DNA from: Gymnogyps californianus
Lineage: Eukaryota; Chordata; Aves; Accipitriformes; Cathartidae
Length of the DNA: 64,000 bases
Reading direction: 5' to 3'
Assembly (NCBI RefSeq): GCF_018139145.2
Contig: NC_059480.1
Coordinates: forward strand, 16,740,428 to 16,804,427
The position numbers and the translations under genes are program-made. Under the pieces are notes generated by a model that did no database searches, was not told where the DNA came from, and saw only the letters and a program-made list of their open reading frames with translations. The stretch's first letter is position 1. Each line of letters starts with the position of its first letter. This document shows positions 39,113 to 50,920 of the stretch, one piece after another.

Positions 39113-39143
39113 ACACACACGCGCGCACGCTCACACACACACA
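39113..39143. repeat. CA/CG dinucleotide repeat
   Basis: CA units flank a short CG-CG-CA stretch, forming an imperfect alternating purine-pyrimidine tract within 1 kb of the ΔN exon. Confidence 0.85.
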
Positions 39144-40074
39144 GAGGAGCTTTTGCTGCATTGCCATTCTGATGAGTGTCAACACAGCTGCTGTCTCCAC
39201 TGGAATGTAAACCAATATCGTTGTTAGATCTCCCTCAACCCCAGGTAACTTCCTCAAAGATTTGCACAGCATGTGGCAATTCTCTCCACTGCCACCTTAC
39301 AAAGCATTGATGCAGTTGGTTAAAAGCAATTAAATAAAAAGTAAAAATAAAAAAAAAAAAATCAAAGCTGCATCTGAAGTTTGTGTTCCACTCGCGCCCT
39401 TGCAGTGCAAAGGGCTGTAGAAAACAAAAAGTATCTATTGTACATACTTTCATCCTCATACAATATGTTTAGACAAACACCCTGTATAAAATACCTTGCT
39501 GCTACTGCAAGTCATGAGGCAAGGTATTAACAGCACTGAGTAAAAGAGTTATTGGTGTGGACGCTAATGCAACATTTGCGGCAGAGAACCTTTGTTTGCA
39601 TATTATTTTACTTAAAAAGGTAACCTAAGAAGGGGTTTATAATGCATTTTTGGTTATTTCCTAGATACCATTCAATTTTAACAATGAGCGGCAATTTTGC
39701 CAATAAAAGACTAGTACATGAGTTATAACGCAGTCAACACAGATACTGTTCAGACTGCTACAGGAACACAATCTGTATGCATTGCCCACAGTAAGCGACT
39801 GCTTTACCTTGCTTCTCCAATGAAAAAAAGTTATGTTTGGCTGATCAAGATTCCCAAAACAAATTCGCTGTCCCAAATGTAAAGACTCAGAGTTCACTCT
39901 CATTCAGATATTTAGCCCAGCAAACTCCGCTTCCCATTGTAAAGTGCAAAAGTTTCAAAAAACAAGTGTATATTCCAGACCTAACTTCAGGACTACAGGG
40001 GTGAAGAAATTGCACGCATTCACTAAGAATAAAAATATATTAAAGATATCATAGCTCAAACCTAGAATCCTTAC

Positions 40075-40116
40075 CTCGCTATACTGGGACTGGGCATTGT
40101 TTTCCAGGTACAACAT
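40075..40116 (-). CDS. TP63: TP63 ΔN-specific first coding exon (exon 3')
   Basis: This exon encodes the 14 residues MLYLENNAQSQYSE, unique to ΔNp63, which replace the acidic TA domain. Compared with human p63 there are two conservative changes, Ser for Thr and Tyr for Phe. The ATG (40116-40114) has A at -3. The last codon GAG meets the donor GTAAGG in phase 0 and joins the Pro codon of exon 4. ΔNp63 is the main isoform of basal keratinocytes; it opposes p53/TAp63 at some targets and activates others through residues that include this peptide. Upstream in frame there is no ATG before a TAG at 40216-40218, so this ATG is the natural start. Confidence 0.97.
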
Positions 40117-40248
40117 GTTAGCAGTCAAATTGATCAATGCTGCTGTTCTTTCTTCTGGCTCCAGGATTTTGACAAACACCTCCCACCCCCTAGAAGACCC
40201 TAAAAATATGTGATGCTACTTGGAAGATAACAGGACTCGGAGTGTGCC
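40117..40248 (-). other. TP63: ΔNp63 5' untranslated region (predicted)
   Basis: This is the leader between the predicted transcription start (about 40245-40252, some 25-30 bases downstream of the TATA box) and the ΔN ATG. The last part resembles the leader of mammalian ΔNp63 mRNA as I recall it. The frame of the ATG stays open back to TAG at 40216-40218 without an AUG, but includes a CTG at 40164-40162 that would add 16 residues if used. The exact start is predicted, not observed. Confidence 0.7.
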
Positions 40249-40261
40249 TCTCTGCATAATT

Positions 40262-40430
40262 GAAGTTTCCCTTATATACCTAACTATAGGCAAGGAGGAG
40301 GAGGTGGGGCTCTCCTGCCTTACCTGTCCAATCTGTCAAAGTGCCACCTGGAGTCCTCCACTCCAATGGAGAGAGGCCTCTCCCAGCTCATTAAGTAGTT
40401 AGAATTCCTTATCACCAATCTCTAAAAAGC
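40262..40430 (-). promoter_or_regulatory. TP63: ΔNp63 internal promoter
   Basis: On the minus strand TATATAAG occupies 40278-40271, about 155 bases upstream of the ΔN ATG. Further upstream are three CCAAT pentamers, all written on the plus strand (40328-40332, 40363-40367, 40415-40419). There is a CACCTG E-box (40345-40350, Snail/ZEB-type) and a second CAGGTA-type sequence near 40321. TATA plus CCAAT fits a tissue-restricted, strongly regulated promoter, which agrees with epithelial ΔNp63 expression. Factor binding is inferred from motif only. Confidence 0.75.
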
Positions 40431-40452
40431 GAAGGGAAGGGGGGGAAATGAC

Positions 40453-40468
40453 AAAAAAAAAAAAAAAA
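40453..40468 (+). repeat. A16 homopolymer upstream of ΔN promoter
   Basis: This is an uninterrupted A16 run 175 bp upstream of the ΔN TATA box, followed by purine-rich sequence. As a rigid, nucleosome-disfavouring tract it could help keep the promoter open. That role is inference. Confidence 0.85.
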
Positions 40469-41214
40469 GGAGAGAAAAGAAAGGAAACTATAACTTTCCC
40501 CTGTCACTTTTCTACAAGTTTGGGAACCCAAAAGACAGCCATGGAGTTGCTCCAAAGGAGCCGCTCCAAGAAAGTTCTCCTATTTATTTATTTTCTGAGA
40601 AGACTCCAGGGTTTGTTGTTTTTTTTTTTTTTCAGGCACAGGCTTTGCTGCTACCAAAGCCCAAAACATTCGGGAAGGGATCGAGATGCAACGCTCGAGA
40701 CCGGCAGTGCAGTAACACAGCCAAGCCTCTGGCTGCTGCAGCATGCAGGTTTGGGACAAAACCCACAAGGAGCTTTCTGAGAAGCAATCACTGTTTCATG
40801 CACCGTAATCCAGCTACATGCTCCATCATCTGTGTGCTCCCATCCACGCTCACAGCCGACAGGTCCTGTGTGTGCAGGACATCACCCCAGCTACATTTTT
40901 TTCCCTCCTTTGCAATTGCTTCTAACTCACGCCACGGTAACAAGCCTTAAAATAATCTCGTTTAAAACAGGAAATGTGAAAAAAATAAAAAATAATTTAA
41001 AGAAAAACCTCATCCAAAGGGACTCCTGATTTTGAATTAATATACGTGAGAAGTTGTTGGGTACTGCTCACTAAAAACCACCTGGACACTGTGCCCAAGG
41101 CAACCTAAAGACTTTGAAAAGAAAGATAGGAAGAGCGCTTAGCCGAGACTCGATCTGTAGGAGGGCAGAGCAAGCAGACAGGCAGATCAGAACGGCCCCA
41201 CTGTGATTTTACTC

Positions 41215-41455
41215 TGAACGAGCAGACAAAACCCCCCGTCCTGTCCCGGTGTCCCGAGCGGGGACGCCCGGAGCGCGGCGGCGGTGCGAGGTGCGGGCTG
41301 CGCCGGCGGCGGCCCCGGCCGCCCTCCCGCTGCGGGGCCGGCTCGTCCCGAGCGGCTCCGAAACGCCCCGCTGGAAGGGGTCCGCTGCCGTCCCGCCGAG
41401 CAAGCGGGACGCCCGGCGAGAACAAAAGCCGGCTCGTTTCGCCTGCTCCCAAAGA
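41215..41455. promoter_or_regulatory. CpG island upstream of ΔNp63
   Basis: About 38 CpG dinucleotides lie in roughly 240 bp by my count, in sequence that is mostly G and C, against sparse CpG elsewhere in the window. It lies about 1 kb upstream of the ΔN start on the transcript strand. Such an island often marks a promoter. On the plus strand a good splice donor context (GCAGG then GTGAGC) follows at 41461, so a divergent non-coding transcript is possible. Open frames here on both strands look like a by-product of GC content. No known exon of TP63 is recognisable in it. Confidence 0.75.
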
Positions 41456-41723
41456 GCAGGGTGAGCGCCATCGAGCAAGGGGAAACACAACACCTTTTTA
41501 AAGGGCTGTGGAGGGGGGAAGAGAGGAAACCAAACATCCAGATCAGAGCGCGGCCGCCTGCCCTCCCAGCCTAATGACAGCGCTTCAGACCTTTTATTTG
41601 AGGACCTGTCGTCAAGCAGACCGGTGCCTAATTGCCGAGTACTCGCACGAACTGCGAGCGCTCGCAGCGAACACCAAACCTCCTGCCATGAGTGGCGAGC
41701 AACCGACCCGCAGGTGCTGTGTT

Positions 41724-41741
41724 GGGGGGGGGGGGGGGGGG
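41724..41741 (+). repeat. G18 homopolymer
   Basis: Eighteen consecutive G lie about 270 bp upstream, in TP63 orientation, of the CpG island. It is a potential quadruplex former. Confidence 0.9.
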
Positions 41742-41810
41742 TGTCCCTGGCAGGGCTGAAACCCACCCGTGGCCTCAACACCTCCGTGCAGCCGAGCCTC
41801 TGCCCAGGAG

Positions 41811-41824
41811 CTGCTGCTGCTGCT
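41811..41824 (+). repeat. Short CTG repeat
   Basis: Between four and five CTG units; too short to expect instability. Confidence 0.85.
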
Positions 41825-44800
41825 CCCTGTCACGCCGACTCCCTCGCCTTTGGGCATCGTTTAACCCCAACCTCTCCGGGCACACAGGGAGGGGACTCCA
41901 GGTTCACAGGGAGATGAAAGTAAGCCGGCTGTGCTGCTCAAGGTACTAACGGCTCTCTAGGCTGCCTTCTCCAGCACACGGCAGCAGAAGGAGCCACCAC
42001 TGACTTCCTGCCAATCTGCGAATTAAAGGACACTGCAAGCTCGCACCAGCCTCTCTCCAGGCTAGAGACAGGCAGCACATTGATAAGACTGCCACTAATA
42101 AAATGGGGCAAAGCCATCTTCAGGCAGGAACCAACCCAAGAGCAAACACAGAGCAGAGGATTGCAGTGCCCTCCCTACCCTGCAACAGCTCCTTGCCATA
42201 AGAAGCAGGGTAGCTGTCTCATTTAGCTCTAATCCTGCGAGCACAGCTCAACAGAGGACTGCTGGGCACAAGAGCAAAAGGTTGCAAGCATTTCCAGTGC
42301 ACCTTCCCAATTCCTCCTCACTGAGCACAATGCAAGGAGATGCTTCCAAGAACGGGCCGCAGAGAGGAGCACTGAGCCCTCCCCAGCCAAGGGAGGGCCC
42401 TACTTACCACCAACAGCAACATCCCAGCTCAGGCTGGGGCCACACACACCTTCAGTGCTTCTGAACTACCAGCAAGAGCCTGCTGAGCACACAGTAGGTT
42501 TCCTACATCACAGGGACAACTCAATAGACCGCTGCCGCAGGCCCTTGCCCTCCTCTCCGTCTTCCCCAGCACCACCTAACACCAGGGGCTATGCCTGGTA
42601 CACTTACCTGATCTCACCCAAGATGGGTACAAGCCAAAAAGCCACACAAGCGCTAATCTGGAGATACATGCAAGGTTTGCAGGGAGCAGCCACAGCACCG
42701 TTAGCCAAACGGGTCACTTCACAGCACCACTGCAAAGCTTGCACGGAGCTGGACATCAAGCTAGAATTCACCTGTGGATTTTCTGTTACCTAATAGGAAA
42801 AGTTATGCTGTGCTCAGAGGACCATTTTGACCCCGAATACTGTCAAGTTTTTGATACTGGCCCATGAGTTCAAAAGCTATGGAGGGGAAGGAAAGAGGAA
42901 GAGAAGATAGATCTCCCAACCTCAGCAAGTCATTGCAAAAACCTCTTTTACTAGCTGTGCTATGAAACTCAGAAGATCCTCCTTTCCCAAGTCATTAATG
43001 CAGCACTGTTGTGTTAGCTATCTGCTATCTTCTGTCCCACAGGTGGCTGGAGGTGGTTGTGGGTGAAGCAACACCCAGATGCACTACACAGAGATATGTG
43101 GAAGTTTATCCAAAGAGATCTGCATGTCAAACATGAGGAGAAGTGTATATAGCATGAATAAATTGACATGTCAGCACAAATCCCTGCCCTCTGTACACAC
43201 AGCCCTGACCTGGCTCAGTGTGTCAGAGGCATTAGCTTGTGCGGTCACCTTGAAGTGGATGCTGGACAAGTGGCTTTTTGCAAATCAGTCATCCACAAGT
43301 GACACAAAGGAGGCTGCCACCACCACCCTGACAGGGGTGGCAGGAGGTAACAGCGCATGCACCAGACACTGTGCCCACTAACGCTGCTGCAGCCCAGGCA
43401 CAAGTGCAGCCCTCTCATCACCCCAGGGCTCCAAACTTTGTTTCACTGGCTTCAGACCTAAATGCACTCCTCCTCATAAGATGCTTCCCCCTGTCCCATG
43501 GGCTGGAGTCATGCGCTGAATATTCATAACAGCACTGATGGTGCAAGGGAAGAGTAAAGGCTTGATCACTTGCCTTTCTACCTTACCATGAGAAAGAAAA
43601 GCTCCTGGAGTCTCATTTGATTCTTTCCTTTTGCAGATGGAAAAATTTCCCAGAGATGAGTCTTCAACAACCTAATAGCAGTGAGGCAGCATCTCTTAGA
43701 GGCTCTCAGAGGGAAACTTGACTCCCTGAAATAGTGTATGCTTAAATGGCTGAGTCACAAAACCAAAGGGACACCCCCCAACTCCTCAAACTGCACACTC
43801 ACTTCTCAGCAATGGGACAGTGATAATTATAATTTATCTGAGCCTTCTGGACAGGTCTCCAAGGGAAACACCAACATCAGTCCTGTTGCAACCGTGATGG
43901 CTAAAAGTCATGGCAAGACAATCTTTGTAGATAGAGATTATACCTTATTATACCAATTAGCCTAGTCAGAAAAAGCTAACAGATTCAGGCAAAGGCCCTC
44001 CTTTCACATGTTAAAAAGAATTACTTCATACTGAGGCCAGATGAACAAGGTTTAACTCTATGCTTCTAGGCCAACAAGCTCTCCCCCAGCCCAAACAGTA
44101 AAAGAACCAACTAGAAAATAAAGAAATCAACCCAAAACATCAGGAATTGTGCATAGCCTGGCACTTCATGCTTTGGATGCTCAGCTGGGTTGAACTTAAA
44201 AGCAAAGCAGCTCAGCCTCGGGAAAGGAAATCTCTTTAAAGCAATTTACCTCCAATACTGTAGGAAACTAAAAATAATAATTGCTAGTTAGATTTGAAAG
44301 TTTCAGCTGCAACCCTCCCAGGTCTGACTCAGATATTCTAGAAAGCTTCTGGCAACACTTTGTGGCTCCTGCTGGTATGTTGAAGAACAAAATAATACGC
44401 AAACAAGACCCCTAAGTTTCCAAAATGAGGCATCGGCAAGTCAAACTGCTGATGCAGGTTCTTTGTTTGAATGCACTTTCCCCATGCTGTTACATGGTTC
44501 GTCCCAGTCTCTCACCAGTACCACTCGCAAGTTCTCAGTAACCCTTCCTGGACGCAAGGTAAGTGCACTAAATCATGACGATTAAAAATATCATTGCCAC
44601 AATTGTAGTGTTAATTGGGGATTGTGTAACCTCTTGTAGAAGGGGGGGGGGTGTGCACACACACCTGCCTGTGCGTTAGGTGGTTCATGCAGAATTTCCT
44701 GCAGATCAAAGAAAAAAAAATCTGCTCAGACTTCTCCACTCTTATAAAAATAGCATCTGGATCAACTGCGTCACCACGGACTGTGACATTCACTCTGCTC

Positions 44801-46334
44801 AGAAGTGTTTACAAATTAGGACTGAGATAACAGAAGGAGGAGGGGAAAAAAAATAGAACGAGGGGTTTAGGGTTTTTTTTGTTTGTTTGTTACATCTGAA
44901 TAACTGCTGAATGCTCAAAAACCAAGCCTCTGCCAATTGGCTTTGGGAGTCTTTCCAGTGAAGACTTTACAGGGACAGAAGTGATAGACTGCAATAGCAG
45001 GCAGCCAGGTTAAAGGGCAAAAAGAAAATACTTTCAAAAATTTAAGTCACCCTCCCTTCTTAAAAACTCATGCAGAGCTCATTGCTCCAACCACAAGGAA
45101 GAGGGGAAAAAGAACCCAGCACATACTGAAACAGGGGCTTTCCCCTTTAAAAAAAAAATATCTACGGCAAGGGAAAAAAAAAAAAATGCTGCTGAAAGGC
45201 AGCGTCCTGCCTGCTGCAGACTGGATACAGCCTTGGGCGCATCCCGGGCAGGCTGCTCCGGAGCACTGCCCGGAGCACTGCATGGGAGGTGCGGCTCATC
45301 CATATGCAGGAGAGAGTGGGGCACCCCCGGCTCTCACAGGGTTAACCGCTCTGCTGCGCCCATGAGCAAAAATTCGATGCCCGCCTGGCTTCCCCACTGA
45401 CCCAGGAACAGGTCTGATGCCCAGAACTTCCTTTGGAAAGCACTCAAGTGCATGAACCTTCAAGCTAGAAACATACCCTGGCTGCAAGTGCTTAGTACTG
45501 AGGATCAACCCCTTCTTCCAAGGACTTCAAATTGCATTTTTTTCCCCTCCATTTTAAAAGTGCAGGGTAAAGAGATGAATTCGCCGAGGGCAGGAGGAGA
45601 GCCCAGCTCCCGGCTCTGCCCAGGGCGCAGGTCCGCTTCTCCTTCCCCCAAGGAGCATGCCCTCCCCAAGGCAATCGCCTGTCACAACAGCCCTGCCCTC
45701 CGACCCTGGGTAAACATCTGCGCACGCTGCTTATTTGAGCTCCTACAGCCTCGTTATCTCCCCCAGAACACCCCTAGGGCTAATTAGAGAGTTAATGGCA
45801 TCATGTCAGGAGATAACGCTACGTGGGGGGAGCAAGGAGAGGGAAGGTAGAAAGGAATTGTGAAACAAAACCAGTTCCCTTCACAACCACTGTGCAATAT
45901 TGGTTTAGGAAGGGCGCATGCAGCCCCCGGGGACTCTGCCCTCCGGCTGCCGAGCTCCATTTAATAAGAGAGCAAGACACTCCTCTGGAGAGATCAGCTC
46001 TCCAGCCAAGATGATGCAAGGTCCCCACGCCTTTCCTACCATCTGCACAACCAAAAGCCCTCCAACTCCATCAAGGGAGGTCATTCCCACCAAAATGCCA
46101 GCAGGAAGTCGCTTCCCACAGTTGGTGTACAATGCAGGATGGGCACCGAGCATACAGATGATTTATCAAAAAGTGTTGTCTGTTTATTCCTGGTGCTCCT
46201 TTTATTTAATTTTTCCACTTTTTTTGTACCCTAGTGATTCTCTTTAAAGAACAGTTGCTTTCACTAAAAATGCTTAGAGATAAAAGGAAACAACCATCTG
46301 GACACAGAGATCTTTGCAAGGCAGCTGATAAGCC

Positions 46335-46438
46335 TGCAAAACCACTGGCCAGCAGACACTTGAGCAGGCGCTTTGGCACTGATGAGTGCAAAACCACAGG
46401 TCAGCAGACACTCACGCATGGAGGCATGACCAGGGGAC
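46335..46438. repeat. Diverged 52-bp tandem duplication
   Basis: TGCAAAACCACTGGCCAGCA at 46335 recurs as TGCAAAACCACAGGTCAGCA at 46387. The first 26 bases of the two units agree at 24 positions, and the rest is more diverged (both contain GGACTTTGG- or GCTTTGGC-like ends). No coding role is seen. Confidence 0.65.
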
Positions 46439-47280
46439 TTTGGGGGTTCAAGCCTCTGCTATCAGCAGCTTTTTTGTTGGACTAACAACCCTCAACATTG
46501 AGACTGCATTTTTGCTGGACGAGGATCTTTGGATGCTCAGAGCAACATGCTAGACCTGTCCCCCCCCGTCCCATATTCGTAAAATATTTTGCAAAAGTAA
46601 GAGAGAGGAAATTACACAAGAAAATTCATGAGAATTCCTCCTGAGCAGCATGAACAGCCCCATCCCTCCAGCTGCAGGTGGGACAGGGTCATGGCACAAA
46701 CCTGCATCCCAGCACAAGATAGAGTGCTCCGGCCAGGGAAAGGGAGAAGCGGGAGATAGTGACAGATTAGAGAGTCTTTGTTTTTAATTATGAGAGAGGA
46801 GCAACTGTTGACAGATCAGGGTTCTTGCACAAGCAGCTGAGGGGAAAGTGGTATTCTTGCCTTATCTTGTATAAACTACAGATTGCTCTCGGGAAATGCA
46901 CAACTTCATAAATGGACAATCACAGCAGCTCTTTCCAGCCAACCTCTGCTATGCTGCCAACTTCCTCCCGCCCAAGACCTTGTACAATAATCCGATATTT
47001 AAAAAAAAAGTTATCAGTTTGCAATAATTCGAGAACAGTCTCCCAAATCTCTGGTTAAACTCTGACCCTGCAACTGATGGCCATTCACGCTTCTCATGTG
47101 AGCACATCACCATTATCCTATATTGCCCTGGTGTGCTGGGCCACAACATACACCCCGAGGCACCCGGGGAGCCTGTTCGTTCCTTGTTTCCTATGCAGAA
47201 ATGTTGTATTTTGCAGCGCTGGTCTTTGTCTGGGTGCCCTCTGCCTGCTCTCACATGCCACATCCACCACCAGTATGGCA

Positions 47281-47307
47281 ACAGCCATAGGGTGAACAGC
47301 CATAGGG
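47281..47307. repeat. Two-copy 15-bp tandem repeat
   Basis: ACAGCCATAGGG occurs at 47281-47292 and 47296-47307, giving a 15-bp period. Confidence 0.8.
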
Positions 47308-47479
47308 TTCAGTTATCTGGCTAGATACCTTCCCCAGAAGATTGATGGCTTTAGTTTCTGACTTGTTTAATTTTAATCCAGTCTGGACATCACCATGAGG
47401 TCCACCGTACCCATCCATGCCCTCAAAGAGAAAGAAGGCTGCTTCAGGGTACCTTTTCCTTCTGTTTAAGGAGGCCGCA

Positions 47480-47730
47480 GATAAAAATCCATGCTTTTAG
47501 AGTGACAGTTACATTCGTTACTGAAAACTGCTTTGATCTTTCATTAATCTCTGCAAATTCAGATGCTGATTAGCAAAGAGTTCATTCAGCAGTAAGCGAA
47601 CTAACTCGGGCCACAAACCACTCCTTAATCTACGCTTCACAGAGATTGATTTAATTTTCTGTGACTGCCTGACAATTCACTCCCTCATTAATTTCAATGC
47701 TATCAAATCAGCGACAGTGAGGTGGAAAGC
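47480..47730. other. Complex segment with TCF/homeodomain-like motifs
   Basis: This non-repetitive stretch contains CTTTGATCTTT (TCF/LEF-like), TCATTAATC, GCTGATTAGC, CTCATTAATTTC (homeodomain cores) and AAACCAC (RUNX-like). It looks like a regulatory element in TA intron 3 about 7.2 kb upstream of the ΔN start. Conservation is unknown to me. Confidence 0.3.
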
Positions 47731-50700
47731 AGATGGTAGAGACTTTCAGAAGAAAACATTACCTAGTCCAAAAGTCTCCTCGTGAAATATTGGAGGAAAA
47801 AATAATAGTCATTAACAGGACTGTGGGCAGGATCTGCAGAACCACAAAGCAACATATATAGTGAGACTTTGGATGCATAAGACTTTCTTCAAAGCAAGAA
47901 TCCCAATTAATGCAAGAGAGGACTTTAAAAACAAAAGCTACACCCCACAGCTCGCTGCAGCACAGACACTTTGGCTGTGTTGGACAAGCAAGGGGAGCGG
48001 GACGCTCCCAGGGCTGTGCTCCAGGTTTGTCTTAGCCTGAAAGGAGCATCCCATGAGCCTGGCCACCCCTCCCAGGCACAGTCAGCACTTCAGCTTGCAA
48101 CAGCAGTGTGAAATGCTCTCCATCCTCCTCACCCCACAAAGAGGGGTACCACAAAGTTCAGCAAGTTTTAATTTGGCTGGATATGGACAGCTCAATTCAT
48201 CACCCTACTTCCAGCTAACAAAAGAAATGGGCCTCATTTCCCTCCTTCCAGCAATTTGGTTAAAAAACCCCAAACAAACAAGCAAGCAAAAAAAGTCCAG
48301 AGGAAGGTGAACTTTGGGGATGGCCACTCCACTTCTGTTGGTGTTCAAGCTGTGCTTCGTGGCTTGCTGAAACACCAGCTGCCCAACGGGTTTACCGCTT
48401 ATGGGCTCTAACCCAATCAAAGTGTTCCCAACAAATATGGGAATTATGTTTATACTTTAAGAGGGGAAAAAAAAGGGGGGGGGGGAGGGGGAAGAAGGGG
48501 ATCCTATCAACTGGATAGAAACATACAGTGAAGTTGCCATCAAGACAGCATAAACCTTAAACTTGCTCCGGAGGCAAAAGCGCCTACCATCTGTTGCTCC
48601 AAGATCAAGATGCCTTTTAATTAAGTGTTTGTGCAGACCTTTTAAAGATGTAAAATAAGCGCTAACACATTATTGCTCCATACTTAAGCAAGGAGCACGT
48701 GCAGCACCATGGAAACCTTTGGAGGCAGGCCTAACTGCTTGGGGAAGGTGTTTTCTGAAGCGACTGCTTCTTTTGTTCGGAGGTATTTGCATGTAGGCAG
48801 ATGACAGACCTGACAATTGCAACACTCTTCCGCCTCAAGTGCTCGTAGCAATACCAGCCAGGGAGTTAAAGCCAGCCCTCCAGAGGAGCCAGGCCAGAAC
48901 GAACGCAAAACACCCCATCTCACACATGGCTCTTTTCCAGCAGGTTTGTGCTTTTCAGCTTAAAAATTAGTTTATTCCTTCCCAAAATGAACGTAAAGCA
49001 AGATGCCGAAAGGGCAGAAATATTTAAAGGAATTTTAAATACGCTTCCAAAATGATCTATAGTACAGCAGACAGATCACCCATGGGTTTTCTTCAATACC
49101 ATTGAGAATTCAGGGAATTGGCATTAAAAATAAAACACTTGGTGTAACGATACGCATCAACTGGCTGCATTCCTACAAAAAGAAATGCAGCCAGCCCTGG
49201 TCTGCAGCCAGAACCAGGGCAAAACAGCACAGGAAAGGGAGCTAGTGAAAAATTATTTTAAAGAAACATAAATATATCTTTAGAGCCCTAGTACACACAG
49301 AATGAGAGAAGTCTTCAGGCTTTGGCCAAACTGAATGTACAAATGCATTCTCTATGTGCATCCTTTATCTGAAAGAATTGACCACTTCTGGATTTGGATC
49401 TGCAGCCCTAAATGTGATGATTGGATCATTTGGAGGGACCTACACTGCAGAAGATTAAACATTCAGCAGGATTACAAAGCCAAGCCTAAATTAGGAGAGC
49501 TTATGAGTTCAACTGCAAACAAGAGAGGTGCTGGAGGGAAACTTCCAACAGAGTAATGCATTTGCTCATTATGGAAATGCCTCTGCATAATCTCAACTTT
49601 CTTTGCACAGCTATGGAACGAACAAACACCCACAAAGAAGAGAAACTTGGCAAGCCTCAAACTCTCTCAAGCACAAGCCAGACAGTAATAAAAGCTTTGA
49701 TCACATCCCTGTGCTGTACAAAGTCCTTCCTTCCTTTCTATGGTCAATCCAGGAATACTTAGGCATGGAAACAGATGGCCACACAACCCACTTTGCTGCA
49801 TCTACTTATCAAATTGGCCTTATCCTCCAGGTGCAAAACCATTTCCCAACAAAATGCAGGGCTGCAGCACCTGCCAGAGCCCTGGGAAGCACACACCACG
49901 CGTTAGTCAGCCCCTGCTCTGCTCAGCCGCACCGCGCATGCCACACCAGCTCCCTGCCCTGCTGTTGGTACACAAGGATGTCCTCCTTGTCCTGCAGTCC
50001 CACCACCCCTTAACCAGCTTTCATCTGCCTCCTCAGCCATTACCTTGCAGCAAGTGGAGTTCTCTTCTCCTGACCCAGAAAAACACTTTTAAGCAAGCAA
50101 TTAAAAGTTAACAGAGATCAGAGCCTGCGCTTTAATATTAAAGCATTGGATAGGATGCAACAGACGTCCTTCTGGACAGTGGGTTGGGTTTTTTATGTCT
50201 GTCCATCATATTATTGCACACCTGATCCTGACCACAGCCCCCAGGTGATGGGCTCCCACGGACCCAGGAATTCAGTGCGTGGCCGCCAAATATGAATTAC
50301 TGAACTGATTTACATGGTGCTAAGGCTGAGAGCATGCAGAAGAGAGCCAGCAGCCACCTTGGCGTGCCTCTGCAGGGGCCTCAGCCCTGCTCCTCTCCAG
50401 CTTGCTGGGCTGCAGCATGGGAAGGTATCCTGTGCAAGGCGGCGGGAGTGGCTCCTCCATGAGCCTACAGCTGGTTAAACCTGGGAAAGGTTTCTTGTTT
50501 CCATTGGGAAGCATTAAATACCAACTCTGAGATGGTGCGATGGCTGAGGCTGAAAGCCTCGACATATCCATGTCCTACATGGGCCACATCCAGTCTCTCC
50601 TACAGCCTAGTTTTATCTCCAACTCTGTATAAAGGAGAACAGCAAAGTTACAGAGCTGAAGCTCTCATTTTTAAAACTACGAAACACATGTTGCACCTCC

Positions 50701-50899
50701 AGAATTTCTGTAGCCACCAGGCTTGGGACACCCGCAGCCCACAAAGCTGAGGACTCAAACCCAAAAGGACAAAGCCCTGTCTGAAGCACCCACACCACCA
50801 TCCCCAGGGCAGAACCCCACCCCACAGGGAGCTCAGCGGTGCCTAACCAAGCCACACACAGCAAATCCCCACGATGATTTGCAGAAGATGAGGAAGGAC

Positions 50900-50920
50900 A
50901 AATAAATAAATAAATAAAAA
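50900..50920. repeat. (AAAT)n microsatellite
   Basis: About five AAAT units, ending in A5. Confidence 0.9.

Larger units (their letters stand above)
21080..40074 (-). other. TP63: Intron between ΔN exon and exon 4, no gene seen
   Basis: These 18,995 bp form the first intron of ΔN transcripts and the second half of TA intron 3. The GTAAGG donor is at 40074 and the CTAG acceptor at 21080. It contains a CR1 LINE remnant (21935-22400), MIR-like remnants (21236-21325, 23470-23600, 23660-23775), a GC-rich block (24600-25060), long G runs (28032-28071, 38748-38776), several A runs, a CAG repeat and a possible p53-family site at 32610-32629. A 219-codon open frame at 30553-31212 on the plus strand shows no recognisable protein. 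No other exon is evident. Confidence 0.92.

Noticed and set aside
40177..40179. Earlier start codon for ΔNp63
   Set aside because: The codon here is GTG. The first ATG in frame is at 40116-40114, which matches the known ΔNp63 start.
41249..41464. 71-codon plus-strand frame that runs up to a splice donor
   Set aside because: It begins with GTG, not ATG, and no ATG occurs between the upstream stop at 41204-41206 and the donor, so it is not a credible coding exon.
41209..41781. 190-codon open frame on the minus strand over the CpG island
   Set aside because: Few stops are expected in sequence this rich in G and C. The residues are mostly Arg, Ala, Pro and Gly without any known domain, and no Kozak or splice context ties it to TP63.
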